Positions 45,266 through 53,486 of a stretch of DNA of 64,000 nucleotides are shown here, piece by piece (position 1 is the stretch's first letter; each line of letters begins with the position of its first letter). The translations under genes were made by a program, and so were the position numbers. The stretch spans positions 2,688,001 through 2,752,000 of the forward strand of contig CP048620.1 of NCBI GenBank assembly GCA_015698305.1, read 5' to 3'. Source of the DNA: Candidatus Nitrohelix vancouverensis. Lineage in GTDB: Bacteria; Nitrospinota; Nitrospinia; Nitrospinales; VA-1. Under the pieces are notes generated by a model. The model did not search any database and was not told the origin of the DNA. It saw nothing but the letters and a program-made list of their open reading frames with translations.

Positions 45266-46375
45266 TCATGCCATTGAATAGGTCTTCTCATATTCAGGGC
45301 TTATCGATATTTCTTTACCACCATCGTTCAATGCATTTTTAATCTCCAGTATTTCCGGAAGAACGCTCAGGAATTTTTCATACACCGCCGGATCAAAATG
45401 GCTCCCTTTATTCTTTTTCATAAAATCGAGCGTATCGCCCAAATCCCAGGCCTCCTTATAAGGACGCACAGAGGTTAACGCATCAAACACGTCGCAGATG
45501 CTCACAATTCTTGCCTCAAGAGAAATTTCCTCCTCCTTGAGACTGTTTGGATACCCCGACCCATCCCATTTTTCATGATGTTGTAAAGCCACTATATGAG
45601 CGGTTTTTATCAATGGAGACTCATTACCAGAAAAAATTTCAGCGCCGTACAGAGTATGCTTTCTCATCACCCCCCATTCATCATCAGTAAGAGGCGCCCT
45701 TTTTAAAAGGATGCTGTCGGGAATCCCTATTTTCCCGATATCATGCATCGGACTTGCATTTCTCAGCAATTCGCACTCGCTGGCATTCAGCCCCAGGGCT
45801 TTACCAATACAGGCGGAAAAACATCCGATGCGTATCACATGATTACCCGTCTCATTGTCGCGATATTCGCCTGCTTTCCCTAAACGGTGGACAATTTCAA
45901 GCCGTGTATTACTCAATTCGGCTGTTCGCGCACGAACTGTCGCTTCAAGAATCTCATTCTGCTCGTTGAGCTCGTTGTGCATCAAACGGGATTCCAGCAA
46001 GTTCGTGATACGTCGCATCACTTCCATTGGAACCAGGGGTTTAGTCAAGAAATCTTTCGCCCCTTGCGTCAAAGCTCTGATACGGACATCAAAATCCTGA
46101 TCGGCCGTCAAAACCATGACCGGCGCACAGGTGCGTTCCAGTTTCTTAAATCCCTCCAGAACCTGAAACCCATCCATATGGGGCATTTGTATGTCCAGCA
46201 ATACCAAATCCGGATTGAACTCTTCGTAGATTGCGACCGCTTCGCGCGCGTCTGTAGTGCTTCTAATATTCACATAATCCTGTTGCTCCAGAATTACCTC
46301 CAAAAGAGCAACATTTGCGATCTCATCATCAACGATCAAAATTCTGGCGCTTTGATATTGTTCGGGACTTATCAT
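45266..46375 (-). CDS. REC-HD-GYP cyclic di-GMP phosphodiesterase (paralogue of 29950)
   Basis: A 369-residue response regulator with the same layout as the gene at 29950 and high similarity along its whole length: receiver (ILIVDDEIANVALLEVILEQQDY, LVLLDIQMPHMDGFQVL, TKPLVPMEV), linker, and an HD-GYP domain with all metal ligands present (EYRDNETGNHVIRIG, MHDIGKIGIPDSILLK, MRKHTLYGAEI, LQHHEKWDGSGYPNSL, CDVFDALTS). It should hydrolyse c-di-GMP. It lies directly behind the truncated kinase relic (46372-46545), with which it overlaps by a few bases, so a kinase-HD-GYP pair was probably duplicated and then reduced. Confidence 0.94.
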   Translation of the reverse strand: MISPEQYQSARILIVDDEIANVALLEVILEQQDYVNIRSTTDAREAVAIYEEFNPDLVLLDIQMPHMDGFQVLEGFKKLERTCAPVMVLTADQDFDVRIRALTQGAKDFLTKPLVPMEVMRRITNLLESRLMHNELNEQNEILEATVRARTAELSNTRLEIVHRLGKAGEYRDNETGNHVIRIGCFSACIGKALGLNASECELLRNASPMHDIGKIGIPDSILLKRAPLTDDEWGVMRKHTLYGAEIFSGNESPLIKTAHIVALQHHEKWDGSGYPNSLKEEEISLEARIVSICDVFDALTSVRPYKEAWDLGDTLDFMKKNKGSHFDPAVYEKFLSVLPEILEIKNALNDGGKEISISPEYEKTYSMA

Positions 46376-46545
46376 CTTGGATTCTCCTGTTGCGAACCAT
46401 TTTTCTTAAGTACCATATCAAGGAAGACTGTTGAATATCTCTTGCAGATAAGACCGTATTGAAATGTCACCATGATCACTACCGGATCCTGGTCAGAAAC
46501 CATCATTCCTGATGCGACCCCCCGGAGTGGATGAATTCTTTCCAT
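46372..46545 (-). pseudogene. Truncated relic of the CHASE kinase N-terminus
   Basis: From ATG 46545 the frame reads MERIHPLRGVASGMMVSDQD, matching the start of the kinase at 43519 (MKIDDPIRSVTSGLMVYSLG) in 9 of the first 16 positions by eye. The resemblance continues weakly (VVIMVTFQ against VVMLGWIL) and is then lost; the frame stops after 57 codons at the start of the HD-GYP gene. The non-coding bases upstream also match. This is what remains of a duplicated kinase gene, although a short membrane peptide could still be made. Confidence 0.68.
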
Positions 46546-46772
46546 AACAATCCTCTGTTTAGAACATTGATATATAAAAAATATAGCCTCTGTCCCTATA
46601 GAAAGGTATACGGAAAACTCCATTAAACACGGCCTATTTCCTTAAACAAAACATAGTAAAAGACTCAGCCATTAATAAGACAAACGCTTATCACACTAAG
46701 ATGTGGGGGTTAGAATAGATCTGGAAGGAGGGGGGAAGGATCGCGCTAAATAATTAAAACCAAATGAGCTAG
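46546..46772. other. Intergenic region with duplicated leader
   Basis: The left part repeats the leader of the CHASE kinase gene; the remaining ~120 bases before the LuxR-type regulator stop hold no gene. Together with the relic it makes a ~400-base stretch without an intact gene. Confidence 0.55.
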
Positions 46773-47411
46773 TTAAATCAAACCTTCATCGAGAGCAAAG
46801 CGTATCAGCTCAGAATTGGAGTGCATCTGCAGTTTATCAAGAATGTGACTTCGATGAGCGCTGACGGTCTTCACGCTTATGTGGAGAATTTCGCCAATCT
46901 GGGACACCGTTTTGCCGGAGGCGATCAAACGTAAAACCTGAAACTCCCGGTTGCTTAAAGTATCCAGTGGAAGCTCTGTCTGTTTTTTACCAAAATTCAT
47001 TGCAATTTTTTGAGACAAATACGGACTGACTACTTTCTCCCCCTGATAAACTTTTCGAATACCATCGACCAACTGCTCCTTCGATGCGCCTTTAGTGATA
47101 TAAGCAGACGCTCCCGTCTGAAGCATTCTGATTTCATGTTGCTCTTCTGAATACATACTCAAGATAATAACTTTTAAATCCGGGAACTCCATATTCAACT
47201 GAGTCAAGACCTCAAGCCCGCTCAGTTCAGGCATCGCAATGTCGAGTAAAATGATATCAGGCTGAACCTTGCGAATGTCGACAAGGGTCTGCTCGCCATT
47301 ATCGGCTTCACCAATAACCTGCATGTCATCGTAAGAGGAAAGCAGTTTCTTCAATCCCTCCCGGAATATCGTGTGATCGTCTGTGATAAAAATTTTAATA
47401 GTCGACGCCAT
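46773..47411 (-). CDS. NarL/LuxR-family response regulator
   Basis: A 212-residue DNA-binding regulator. The receiver (IKIFITDDHTIFREGLKKLL, phospho-Asp in IILLDIAMPELSGLEVL, S in IILSMYSEE, Lys in AYITKGASKEQL) is followed by a LuxR-type helix-turn-helix (LSNREFQVLRLIASGKTVSQIGEILHISVKTVSAHRSHILDKL). GGAGG lies eight bases before ATG 47411, inside the end of the upstream kinase gene, which makes this start better than ATG 47426. It is the obvious partner of the HisKA_3 kinase and one of only two DNA-binding regulators seen in the window's signalling genes. Confidence 0.94.
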   Translation of the reverse strand: MASTIKIFITDDHTIFREGLKKLLSSYDDMQVIGEADNGEQTLVDIRKVQPDIILLDIAMPELSGLEVLTQLNMEFPDLKVIILSMYSEEQHEIRMLQTGASAYITKGASKEQLVDGIRKVYQGEKVVSPYLSQKIAMNFGKKQTELPLDTLSNREFQVLRLIASGKTVSQIGEILHISVKTVSAHRSHILDKLQMHSNSELIRFALDEGLI

Positions 47412-49878
47412 TTTCGTTGCCTCCATTCATCAATGGGAGTTGAACTTCGACCACCGTCCCTTGACCGGTAGCGCCATCAATTTTGAATTTTCCGCCAACG
47501 CTCTCTACGCGCTCCTGCATTCCTAAAACCCCAAGCGAAGGCCCATTTTCAATATGGGCTATACCGGAGCCATTATCAATGATTCTCAATAACGTTCCAT
47601 ATTTATTTCTTACCAACAAGACCTTGATTTTTGTCGCCTGACTGTGCCGGATGGTATTGGTCAAAGCCTCCTGAAAAACTCTGAAAAGAGTTAAGGCGAT
47701 ATCTCGGCTAAAATCTCTAAAGTCATGATTGCTGAAAAATTCATACTCCAGATTCAAGCGATCGTCGATATTATCCAGTTTCCATTTGATCGCCTCAGAA
47801 AGTCCGTACAAATCCAGAATTTCCGGTCGCAGATCCGTCGAAATCTTGCGGACCAAAAGTAGAGTCGTAGATACTTTTCGGGCCATTTTATCCAGCTCAT
47901 TTTGAATCGACTCCTGGCTGTTAGAAATCTGATTCTGCAACCATCCGATATCCATATTGAGCGAGGTAAGACATGGCCCCAGCTCGTCATGAATTTCATG
48001 CGCCATTCGCAGTTTTTCTTCCTCAACCTCAGATTTTAAACGGTTATAAAGCCCGTGAATGATCCCTTTGGATTTTTCCAATTCAGTTTTAGCTTCGACA
48101 CGATCTGTGATGGGGTAATGCGCAACCACAGCGCCTTGTTTCTCTCCAACGAGAGGGGTGACGTAGAGTAAAAACCAGCGTTTTTCAACTTCAGAATGGC
48201 AGGAGTACTCCATTTTAAAAGTTTGCGAAATCCCCTTAATCACATCCAGAATTCCTCGTCCGGCCTGCCCCCCTTCATCGCCGGAATTGAAACAAACCTC
48301 CAGGTAGTTTGTCCCGCTACCAAAAATATTTCCATTGGACAAGCCGTTCTCCAGCGCGAAACGAACCCAGGCTTCATTCACAAGAACAATGTTTCCCTCT
48401 GTATCAATCACTGAGATATGGGCGGGTAAAGAATTGATAAGACTTTTCTTTGTTTCATTCTGCAAACGCAGAGTTTCCTCAACTGTTTTCTGCTTGGTGA
48501 TATCGCGAGCAACGGTAGAGAAAAAATCAACGGCGCCAGTGGAAGATTTATGTGCAACGATGACTTGAGAAACAGGAATAATGCGCCCATCCTTGTGAAT
48601 TAAACTGGACTCTCCCTCCCACACACCATTTTTAATTGCGACAGGCAAGGCATAATGAAAAATATAATCAGCCGCTTTCGTCTCATGGAAATCAGATATA
48701 CTCAGATGGCTCAAGTCCCCATCTGGCCCCAGTCCTACCATGAGACGACCCGCCGGGTTCACATATTTTACTTCTCCTGCAATACCGGCAATGCCAACAA
48801 AATCACTGGTAAATTCTAAAATAGACATCAGCCGATTTTGCTGATCAACACTGCTCTGGTGTTTTTTAATTTCTGACCCAAGCTGATCCCGCATTTCGAT
48901 CAATTTACGTGAGCTGGTCAACACCCCTTCTTCCATACGGGAATAAATGGAATCGAATTTTTTTGAATCAGAATCTGACTTAAAATCTATAGAGTTGACT
49001 TTGGGAGACGAAATCGCTTTTCCTGTGTCATTCCTCAACTGGAATGATTGCAATGCCAATGAAAAGCTTTTCAAATAAGGATCCAGAATAAATGACATGG
49101 AGAGCGGATAGTCTTCATTAGTGTTGAAAACACAAGCAACGCCATCCATCACATTTCCGGAATTTATTGGAAGCAACAGACAACTGCTAAAAGAAGGCAA
49201 CAGCGGATCAATACTTTTAGACACCACAACACCGTCTACAGCATACATACTGCGCGCTTTTCTTTGCGTAATGGTCTTGAGCAGTCCCTCAGATAAATCT
49301 TTTGTGGGAATCATTTCATCTTGAAACCTTAGAAGTTCTTTCCGGGGCGCGGCTTCTTGTGACTGCCCTGAAAATTTGGATGCCCTGAAAAACGGGGACA
49401 ACTCGCCATTCTCGTCAGGTTTGACTTGCAAAAAAATAGCAAAACGACTCTTTGAGAGAGACAGTAAATCTTCCAGCAAGCGATTGTATATTATGTCGTG
49501 GGTGGAATCAGGAGATAGTTCGTTCTGGGTCCAGTGGATTCGGTCGACCAGTTCTTCATATAATTCAACTTTTGATGTTTTATCCAGCCAGAGTTGAGAA
49601 AACGTGAAGACCCAAAGAATGGAGATGGAAAGGCATCGGTTCAAAACTATTTTCCAAAATTCTCCACCGGGCGGGGATAGTATATAGCCAAGAAGAATCA
49701 GTAGAGTGCATAGAATACTGAGCCTGACGAGCAGTTTCAGATCACGTGTTCCGTAGTAGGTAACCAGAGCTAAAATGTACAGCGCCCCTGAGGCGACGCC
49801 CAGTTCGACAAACAAATCTACAAAAAAGACACAAAACACAACACTGAGAGGGAAGATATACGAGCTCAGTATAGCCAT
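47395..49878 (-). CDS. NarX-like sensor histidine kinase (membrane, PAS, HisKA_3)
   Basis: An 827-residue kinase. Residues ~1-100 hold three or four membrane helices (YIFPLSVVFCVFFVDLFVELG, GALYILALVTYYG, LLVRLSILCTLLILLGYIL, CLSISILWVFTFSQLWL). A GAF-like region (~130-290), a coil, two PAS domains (RLMSILEFTSDFVGIAGIAGEVKYVNPAGRLM; SLINSLPAHISVIDTEGNIVLVNEAW) and a HisKA_3 box (RMAHEIHDELGPCLTSLNMDIGWL) with its ATPase domain (EALTNTIRHSQAT, DNGSGIAH, LGVLGMQERVESVGG) follow. This type pairs with LuxR-type regulators, and the next gene is one. ATG 49878 is chosen over the in-frame TTG 49884. Confidence 0.93.
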   Translation of the reverse strand: MAILSSYIFPLSVVFCVFFVDLFVELGVASGALYILALVTYYGTRDLKLLVRLSILCTLLILLGYILSPPGGEFWKIVLNRCLSISILWVFTFSQLWLDKTSKVELYEELVDRIHWTQNELSPDSTHDIIYNRLLEDLLSLSKSRFAIFLQVKPDENGELSPFFRASKFSGQSQEAAPRKELLRFQDEMIPTKDLSEGLLKTITQRKARSMYAVDGVVVSKSIDPLLPSFSSCLLLPINSGNVMDGVACVFNTNEDYPLSMSFILDPYLKSFSLALQSFQLRNDTGKAISSPKVNSIDFKSDSDSKKFDSIYSRMEEGVLTSSRKLIEMRDQLGSEIKKHQSSVDQQNRLMSILEFTSDFVGIAGIAGEVKYVNPAGRLMVGLGPDGDLSHLSISDFHETKAADYIFHYALPVAIKNGVWEGESSLIHKDGRIIPVSQVIVAHKSSTGAVDFFSTVARDITKQKTVEETLRLQNETKKSLINSLPAHISVIDTEGNIVLVNEAWVRFALENGLSNGNIFGSGTNYLEVCFNSGDEGGQAGRGILDVIKGISQTFKMEYSCHSEVEKRWFLLYVTPLVGEKQGAVVAHYPITDRVEAKTELEKSKGIIHGLYNRLKSEVEEEKLRMAHEIHDELGPCLTSLNMDIGWLQNQISNSQESIQNELDKMARKVSTTLLLVRKISTDLRPEILDLYGLSEAIKWKLDNIDDRLNLEYEFFSNHDFRDFSRDIALTLFRVFQEALTNTIRHSQATKIKVLLVRNKYGTLLRIIDNGSGIAHIENGPSLGVLGMQERVESVGGKFKIDGATGQGTVVEVQLPLMNGGNENGVDY

Positions 49879-49880
49879 CT

Positions 49881-50267
49881 TCAAAACCTCATATTGCCAG
49901 GAGGCAACTCGTTCTGGCTCCAGTTGATTCGATCAACCAGTTCTTCATATAATTCAACTTTTGATGATTTATCCAGCCAGACTTGAGATAATGTGAAGAT
50001 CCAGAGTACGGAGATGGAAAGACATCGATTCAAAGCTATTTTCCAGAATTCTCCGCCCGGCGGGGAAAATAAATAGCCAAGAACAATCAGTAGGGTGCAT
50101 AGAACGCTGAGCCTGACGAGCAGTTTCAGATCACGTGTTCCGTAGTAGGTAACCAGAGCCAAAAGATACAGCTCTCCTGAGGCAACCCCCAGTTCCAGAT
50201 ACAGATCTGCCAAAAAGACACAAAGCGTAATGCTAAGAGGAATGATGTATGACCTGATATTGGACAT
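49881..50267 (-). CDS. Truncated tandem duplicate of the NarX-like kinase membrane domain
   Basis: A 128-residue protein that repeats the N-terminal membrane domain of the kinase just downstream: SIRSYIIPLSITLCVFLADL against SSYIFPLSVVFCVFFVDL, then GVASGELYLLALVTYYGTRD, LLVRLSVLCTLLIVLGYLFS, PPGGEFWKIALNRCLSISVL and VELYEELVDRINWSQNELPP with only a few changes each. It ends in GNMRF a few codons after the last match, and its stop overlaps the kinase start region. The DNA is also highly similar, so the duplication is recent. It could compete with or modulate the full-length sensor, or be decaying. (First residues are MSNIRSY.). Confidence 0.85.
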   Translation of the reverse strand: MSNIRSYIIPLSITLCVFLADLYLELGVASGELYLLALVTYYGTRDLKLLVRLSVLCTLLIVLGYLFSPPGGEFWKIALNRCLSISVLWIFTLSQVWLDKSSKVELYEELVDRINWSQNELPPGNMRF

Positions 50268-50901
50268 ACTAAATGTCTCATTTTGAAATATAATATTCAG
50301 TCTATTTTATATCTAGCTCCATATTCCAGTCATTCATTAAATTTATTATACAACTATTTTTTTTTTGACCTTCAGTTTGAAAACTATTCCGAATTGTAAA
50401 AATTGACCCTCGCCCCTTGTCTGTATCGGTGGGGCCCAAGAATAATCGGTCATGATTGCCGCCCTTATTCGACGTTTTTTGGAATATTTTCTGAGCGTTC
50501 AGTTTCCCTGTTAGCAAGGCGGTACAGATATTCTTCTCTCCTGGATTCAATCATCCCTCTCGCATCTTTGTTGCCTAACGCTTTCAGTAATACTTTAAGT
50601 TACTATATTTCAATGCTCCAAAATCTCGTTACCGGCGTGAGAGGCCGGTGTCCTGACCGCTAGACGAAGGGGAGGAATCCATAGCCATTGGCTGATGTGA
50701 AAAGCAGTCAAAAGCGTCCTCGATAAAAATAAATTCAGTTAAAACAGACAGCCTACATACAAAATAGCGTATAATGAGAGAGGTTGAAGCATCGTCCCCA
50801 GCCTCAAACTTACCGACGCCATTTTTTAGTTTCAAAATTTCAAGCCGGGTAACAATCCAACTTCTCTTATTCACCCCAAATTCAGGTATAATCTCTCTAC
50901 C
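50268..50901. other. Right boundary region of the accessory island
   Basis: About 630 bases with no credible protein gene. It contains the truncated tRNA-Glu listed separately. To its left the sequence is AT-rich like the island; to its right GC-richer core-type genes resume. The promoter of the CDF transporter gene probably lies in the last 100 bases. Confidence 0.6.
50625..50674 (-). pseudogene. tRNA-Glu (CUC) 5' fragment
   Basis: On the minus strand the sequence reads CTCCCCTTCGTCTAGCGGTC then AGGACACCGGCCTCTCACGC and CGGTAACGAG. This matches the acceptor 5' strand, D arm (CGTCTAGCGGTCAGGAC), anticodon arm (CCGGC CTCTCAC GCCGG, anticodon CTC) and variable region of bacterial tRNA-Glu. The expected T arm and acceptor 3' strand are missing: AT-rich island-like sequence follows. 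The gene has therefore been cut about 50 bases from its 5' end, as expected at a recombination or integration boundary. Confidence 0.75.
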
Positions 50902-51870
50902 ATGGCAAACCCTTCATCCAAAATTGCGATCTATGCCGCGCTGTTCGGCAATGGTTTGATCGCGATCACCAAATTTTTTGCGGCCTTTTACACCGGAAGC
51001 TCGGCAATGTTCAGCGAAGCGATTCACTCCGTCGTCGATACAGGCAATCAGGTTCTGCTCTTGTACGGTCTGAAATGCGCCGCGAAACCAGCGGACAAGT
51101 CGCATCCTTTCGGTTACGGCATGGAACTGTATTTCTGGAGTTTTGTGGTCGCGATTCTTATCTTTGGACTGGGCGCGGGCATTTCCATCTATGAAGGCAT
51201 CATGAAAATTCAGAACCCATCGGTCATCACCAGCCCGCACATCAACTTCATCGTCATCGGCATTGCCGTGGTGTTTGAGGCGATGGCGTTTTCCGTCGCC
51301 CTGAGAGAATTTTACAAAACCAAGGGTTCGCAAAACTGGATCAAGGCGGTTCGCGCCAGCAAGGACCCTGCAATTTTCACCGTTCTCTTCGAAGACCTGG
51401 CGGCATTATTGGGCCTGCTCGTCGCCGGGATCGCGCTATACCTGAGCGACTTGTTACAGATGCCGATCCTCGATGGCGTCGGCTCGGTGACCATTGGATT
51501 GATCCTGGCCTCCACCGCCACTCTGCTCGCTTATGAGTGCAAAGGTTTGCTCACCGGCGAGGCCGCGAATGAAAAAGTGGTTTACGGTATTCGCACCATA
51601 TTAAAAAATGAAACCAGCATCCTTCATATCAACGAAATCCTGACCATGCACATGGGGCCGCACGATATTCTTCTCAATATGAGTCTGGATTTCGAAGACG
51701 GTATTTCTTCCAATGCGGTTGAAGAAACCATATCCCGACTGGAAACGAACATCAAAGCAGAATACCCGCAGATCAGACGAATTTTTATCGAAGCTCAAGG
51801 CTGGTCTGCTCACCGGAAAAGTGATCTGTCCCAGTTGGAAGCCGACGATACGCAGACCGACCCCGCTTGA
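50902..51870 (+). CDS. Cation diffusion facilitator (CDF) transporter
   Basis: A 322-residue inner-membrane antiporter for Zn2+ or similar divalent ions against protons. Six membrane helices are visible (IAIYAALFGNGLIAITKFFAAFYTG, FWSFVVAILIFGLGAGISIYEG, FIVIGIAVVFEAMAFSVAL, VLFEDLAALLGLLVAGIALYLS, GSVTIGLILASTATLLAYEC). The first metal-site half is SEAIHSVVDTGNQ; the second reads FEDLAALLG, with Glu-Asp in place of the usual His-x3-Asp, as in the ZnT9-like subgroup. HPFGYGMELYFW is also typical of that subgroup. The C-terminal cytoplasmic domain (VVYGIRTILKNETSILHINEILTMHMGPHDILLNMSLDF) is present. Confidence 0.92.
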   Translation: MANPSSKIAIYAALFGNGLIAITKFFAAFYTGSSAMFSEAIHSVVDTGNQVLLLYGLKCAAKPADKSHPFGYGMELYFWSFVVAILIFGLGAGISIYEGIMKIQNPSVITSPHINFIVIGIAVVFEAMAFSVALREFYKTKGSQNWIKAVRASKDPAIFTVLFEDLAALLGLLVAGIALYLSDLLQMPILDGVGSVTIGLILASTATLLAYECKGLLTGEAANEKVVYGIRTILKNETSILHINEILTMHMGPHDILLNMSLDFEDGISSNAVEETISRLETNIKAEYPQIRRIFIEAQGWSAHRKSDLSQLEADDTQTDPA

Positions 51871-52027
51871 AGTTGAAACGCCGGCGGGCATACGCTCAAA
51901 ACCAAGCCTTGCGAAGCTGACTTTGTGTTTCGCGTTGACCGGTCACACTATTGAAAATCGTTTAGTATCGCGCTTTTGTATCGCGCTGATTAGAATTGAC
52001 TGTTTTCCTCGAAAAAGGAAATCGACC

Positions 52028-52915
52028 ATGAGCAGACCACGTCGCTTATTTCAAAAGCTCAGCCTCGCTCTTTGGATCAGCCTCGCGTCTCCGCTATTTG
52101 CTACCGCGCAAGATTCAATTCCAGACGCTTCCACGCCTCAGCCTTTTGCCCTGCACCATGCCGCACAAGGCGATGACATCGAGCGAATCCGCGCACTGCT
52201 AGCGTCCGGCGCCGATATCAACCTGCAAAACAAATCGGGATTCACCGCCCTTCACATTGCCATCGTCAATCACCGCTTTCCCCTCGTTGAGTTTTTGATT
52301 CGCAACGGCGCCGACGTCAATCTCGCTGACCATGAAGGACTGACGCCGCTTCACATCGCGGCGCTGGAGGATCGAAGCGCAATTTCCCGCTTCCTGCTCG
52401 ATCATGGCGCGCTCTTGGAGACCCGCGATCAATACGGTTACACGCCCCTGCATTTGGCCTGCGACCAGAGTAGCGAACAGGTCGCCAGCCAACTCATCAC
52501 AGCTGGGGCAAAGGTCAACGCCCGTTCGCAATGGGGCGGCTCCCCCCTGCTCTCTGCCGTCGCGCAGAGCAATTTGAATCTGACTGAAATTCTCATAGAG
52601 CGTGGAGCGACGGTGAATGCGAAAGACCGCCTTGGAAGGAATACGCTTCACTGGGTAGCAGAAACCGGGGACATTGCGATCGCCCGATGGCTCATCGAAC
52701 GCGGGGCGCGCCTGGACGCTTTGGATCAGGATGGGGAAACCCCGCTTCACACAGCGGCGAGATGGGATCACGCCGAGATCGTCGTTTTATTTATTGAAAA
52801 AGGCGCCAGCGTCAACGCAAAGGGACAGGACGGAAGAACGCCGCTCCATATCGCCATCGCCCACGGCAATCGCGATATCGCCGACTTGCTGACTCAAAAG
52901 GGGGCGGATTATTAG
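52028..52915 (+). CDS. Secreted ankyrin-repeat protein
   Basis: A 295-residue protein with a signal peptide (RRLFQKLSLALWISLASPLFATAQ) and about seven ankyrin repeats (ALHHAAQGDDIERIRALLASGADINLQ; GFTALHIAIVNHRFPLVEFLIRNGADVNLAD; GLTPLHIAALEDRSAISRFLLDHGALLETRD; YGYTPLHLACDQSS; SPLLSAVAQSNLNLTEILIERGATVNAKD; GRNTLHWVAETGDIAIARWLIERGARLDALD; GETPLHTAARWDHAEIVVLFIEKGASVNAKG; GRTPLHIAIAHGNRDIADLL). It should be a periplasmic binding scaffold. ATG 52028 follows an AAAAAGGA box; the longer frame from 51713 overlaps the CDF gene and would hide the signal peptide. Confidence 0.9.
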   Translation: MSRPRRLFQKLSLALWISLASPLFATAQDSIPDASTPQPFALHHAAQGDDIERIRALLASGADINLQNKSGFTALHIAIVNHRFPLVEFLIRNGADVNLADHEGLTPLHIAALEDRSAISRFLLDHGALLETRDQYGYTPLHLACDQSSEQVASQLITAGAKVNARSQWGGSPLLSAVAQSNLNLTEILIERGATVNAKDRLGRNTLHWVAETGDIAIARWLIERGARLDALDQDGETPLHTAARWDHAEIVVLFIEKGASVNAKGQDGRTPLHIAIAHGNRDIADLLTQKGADY

Positions 52916-52965
52916 TTGGGCAAATGCCGCCAAATCATAATCCGCCCTTTATCGCGCATGGCTCG

Positions 52966-53277
52966 CTAGCGAACACTGTGACCCCAATCCCCCACAAGTT
53001 TTCGCAGTTGAAAACTCAACGCTTGAAACCCGTAGCGAATTCGCTTTGCCCAATCGAAACACTGATTCAACAAGGCTCCCCAGAAAGACGAAGTCTTGGC
53101 GAGGGCAACATGCGGCAAGGGGCGCAAGCGATCCATAGGAATAAACTTTTCGATGTAACAGGCTTCGCAAAGAAACGCCTGACCCGATTCATTGATATGC
53201 CCCGTCTTGCCAAACACACCGCAAGCGTCGCATTTCAGTTGAGTCTTAATTCCCGAATAAATCCAATGGCGAGGCAT
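52966..53277 (-). CDS. Small zinc-ribbon-like hypothetical protein (103 aa)
   Basis: I do not recognise a named family. The first half carries two C-x2-C knuckles 17 residues apart (LKCDACGVFGKTGHINESG, AFLCEACYIEKF), the layout of a small zinc ribbon; the second half is basic and helical (DWAKRIRYGFQALSFQLRKLVGDWG). A GGGGG run lies about six bases before the ATG. It is convergent with the ankyrin gene and divergent from the sigma-54 regulator. The paired cysteines make a chance frame less likely, but no homologue can be checked here. Confidence 0.5.
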   Translation of the reverse strand: MPRHWIYSGIKTQLKCDACGVFGKTGHINESGQAFLCEACYIEKFIPMDRLRPLPHVALAKTSSFWGALLNQCFDWAKRIRYGFQALSFQLRKLVGDWGHSVR

Positions 53278-53486
53278 CCTGGCCCCCTTTCTCTAAAGAT
53301 TAAACTATCGCCTTCTATCCATTAAATAAGATTCAAAACGCAGGCTGTCAACCTGCCGAACAAATGCCGAATCCGATTTATCGGGTTTCATTTCTTTTAT
53401 AAGTTGCAACCCGGGCGCGTTGTTTTTATCCTGTACCAGAACGATTCACCCATGCGACCGCTTCGAAAACTGAAAACGATTTCCCC

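Larger units (their letters stand above)
43561..46640. repeat. Diverged duplicate of kinase leader region (43561-43630 and 46570-46640)
   Basis: Upstream of the CHASE kinase gene, TATATATAAATATATGACGG then CCGAAAGGTATGTGGAAAA and CCATTTAAGACCGG occur in the same order and spacing as TATATAAAAAATATAGCC, TAGAAAGGTATACGGAAAA and CCATTAAACACGGCC upstream of the relic at 46545. The similarity extends from the leader into the first codons of both copies, so a segment containing promoter and gene start was duplicated, and one copy later lost the rest of the gene. The feature spans both copies; sequence between them is not part of the repeat. Confidence 0.7.

Noticed and set aside
50302-50550. 82-codon minus-strand frame and an 86-codon plus-strand frame at 50403-50663
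   Set aside because: Both lack ribosome-binding sites and family features; the second reads through the tRNA-Glu fragment.
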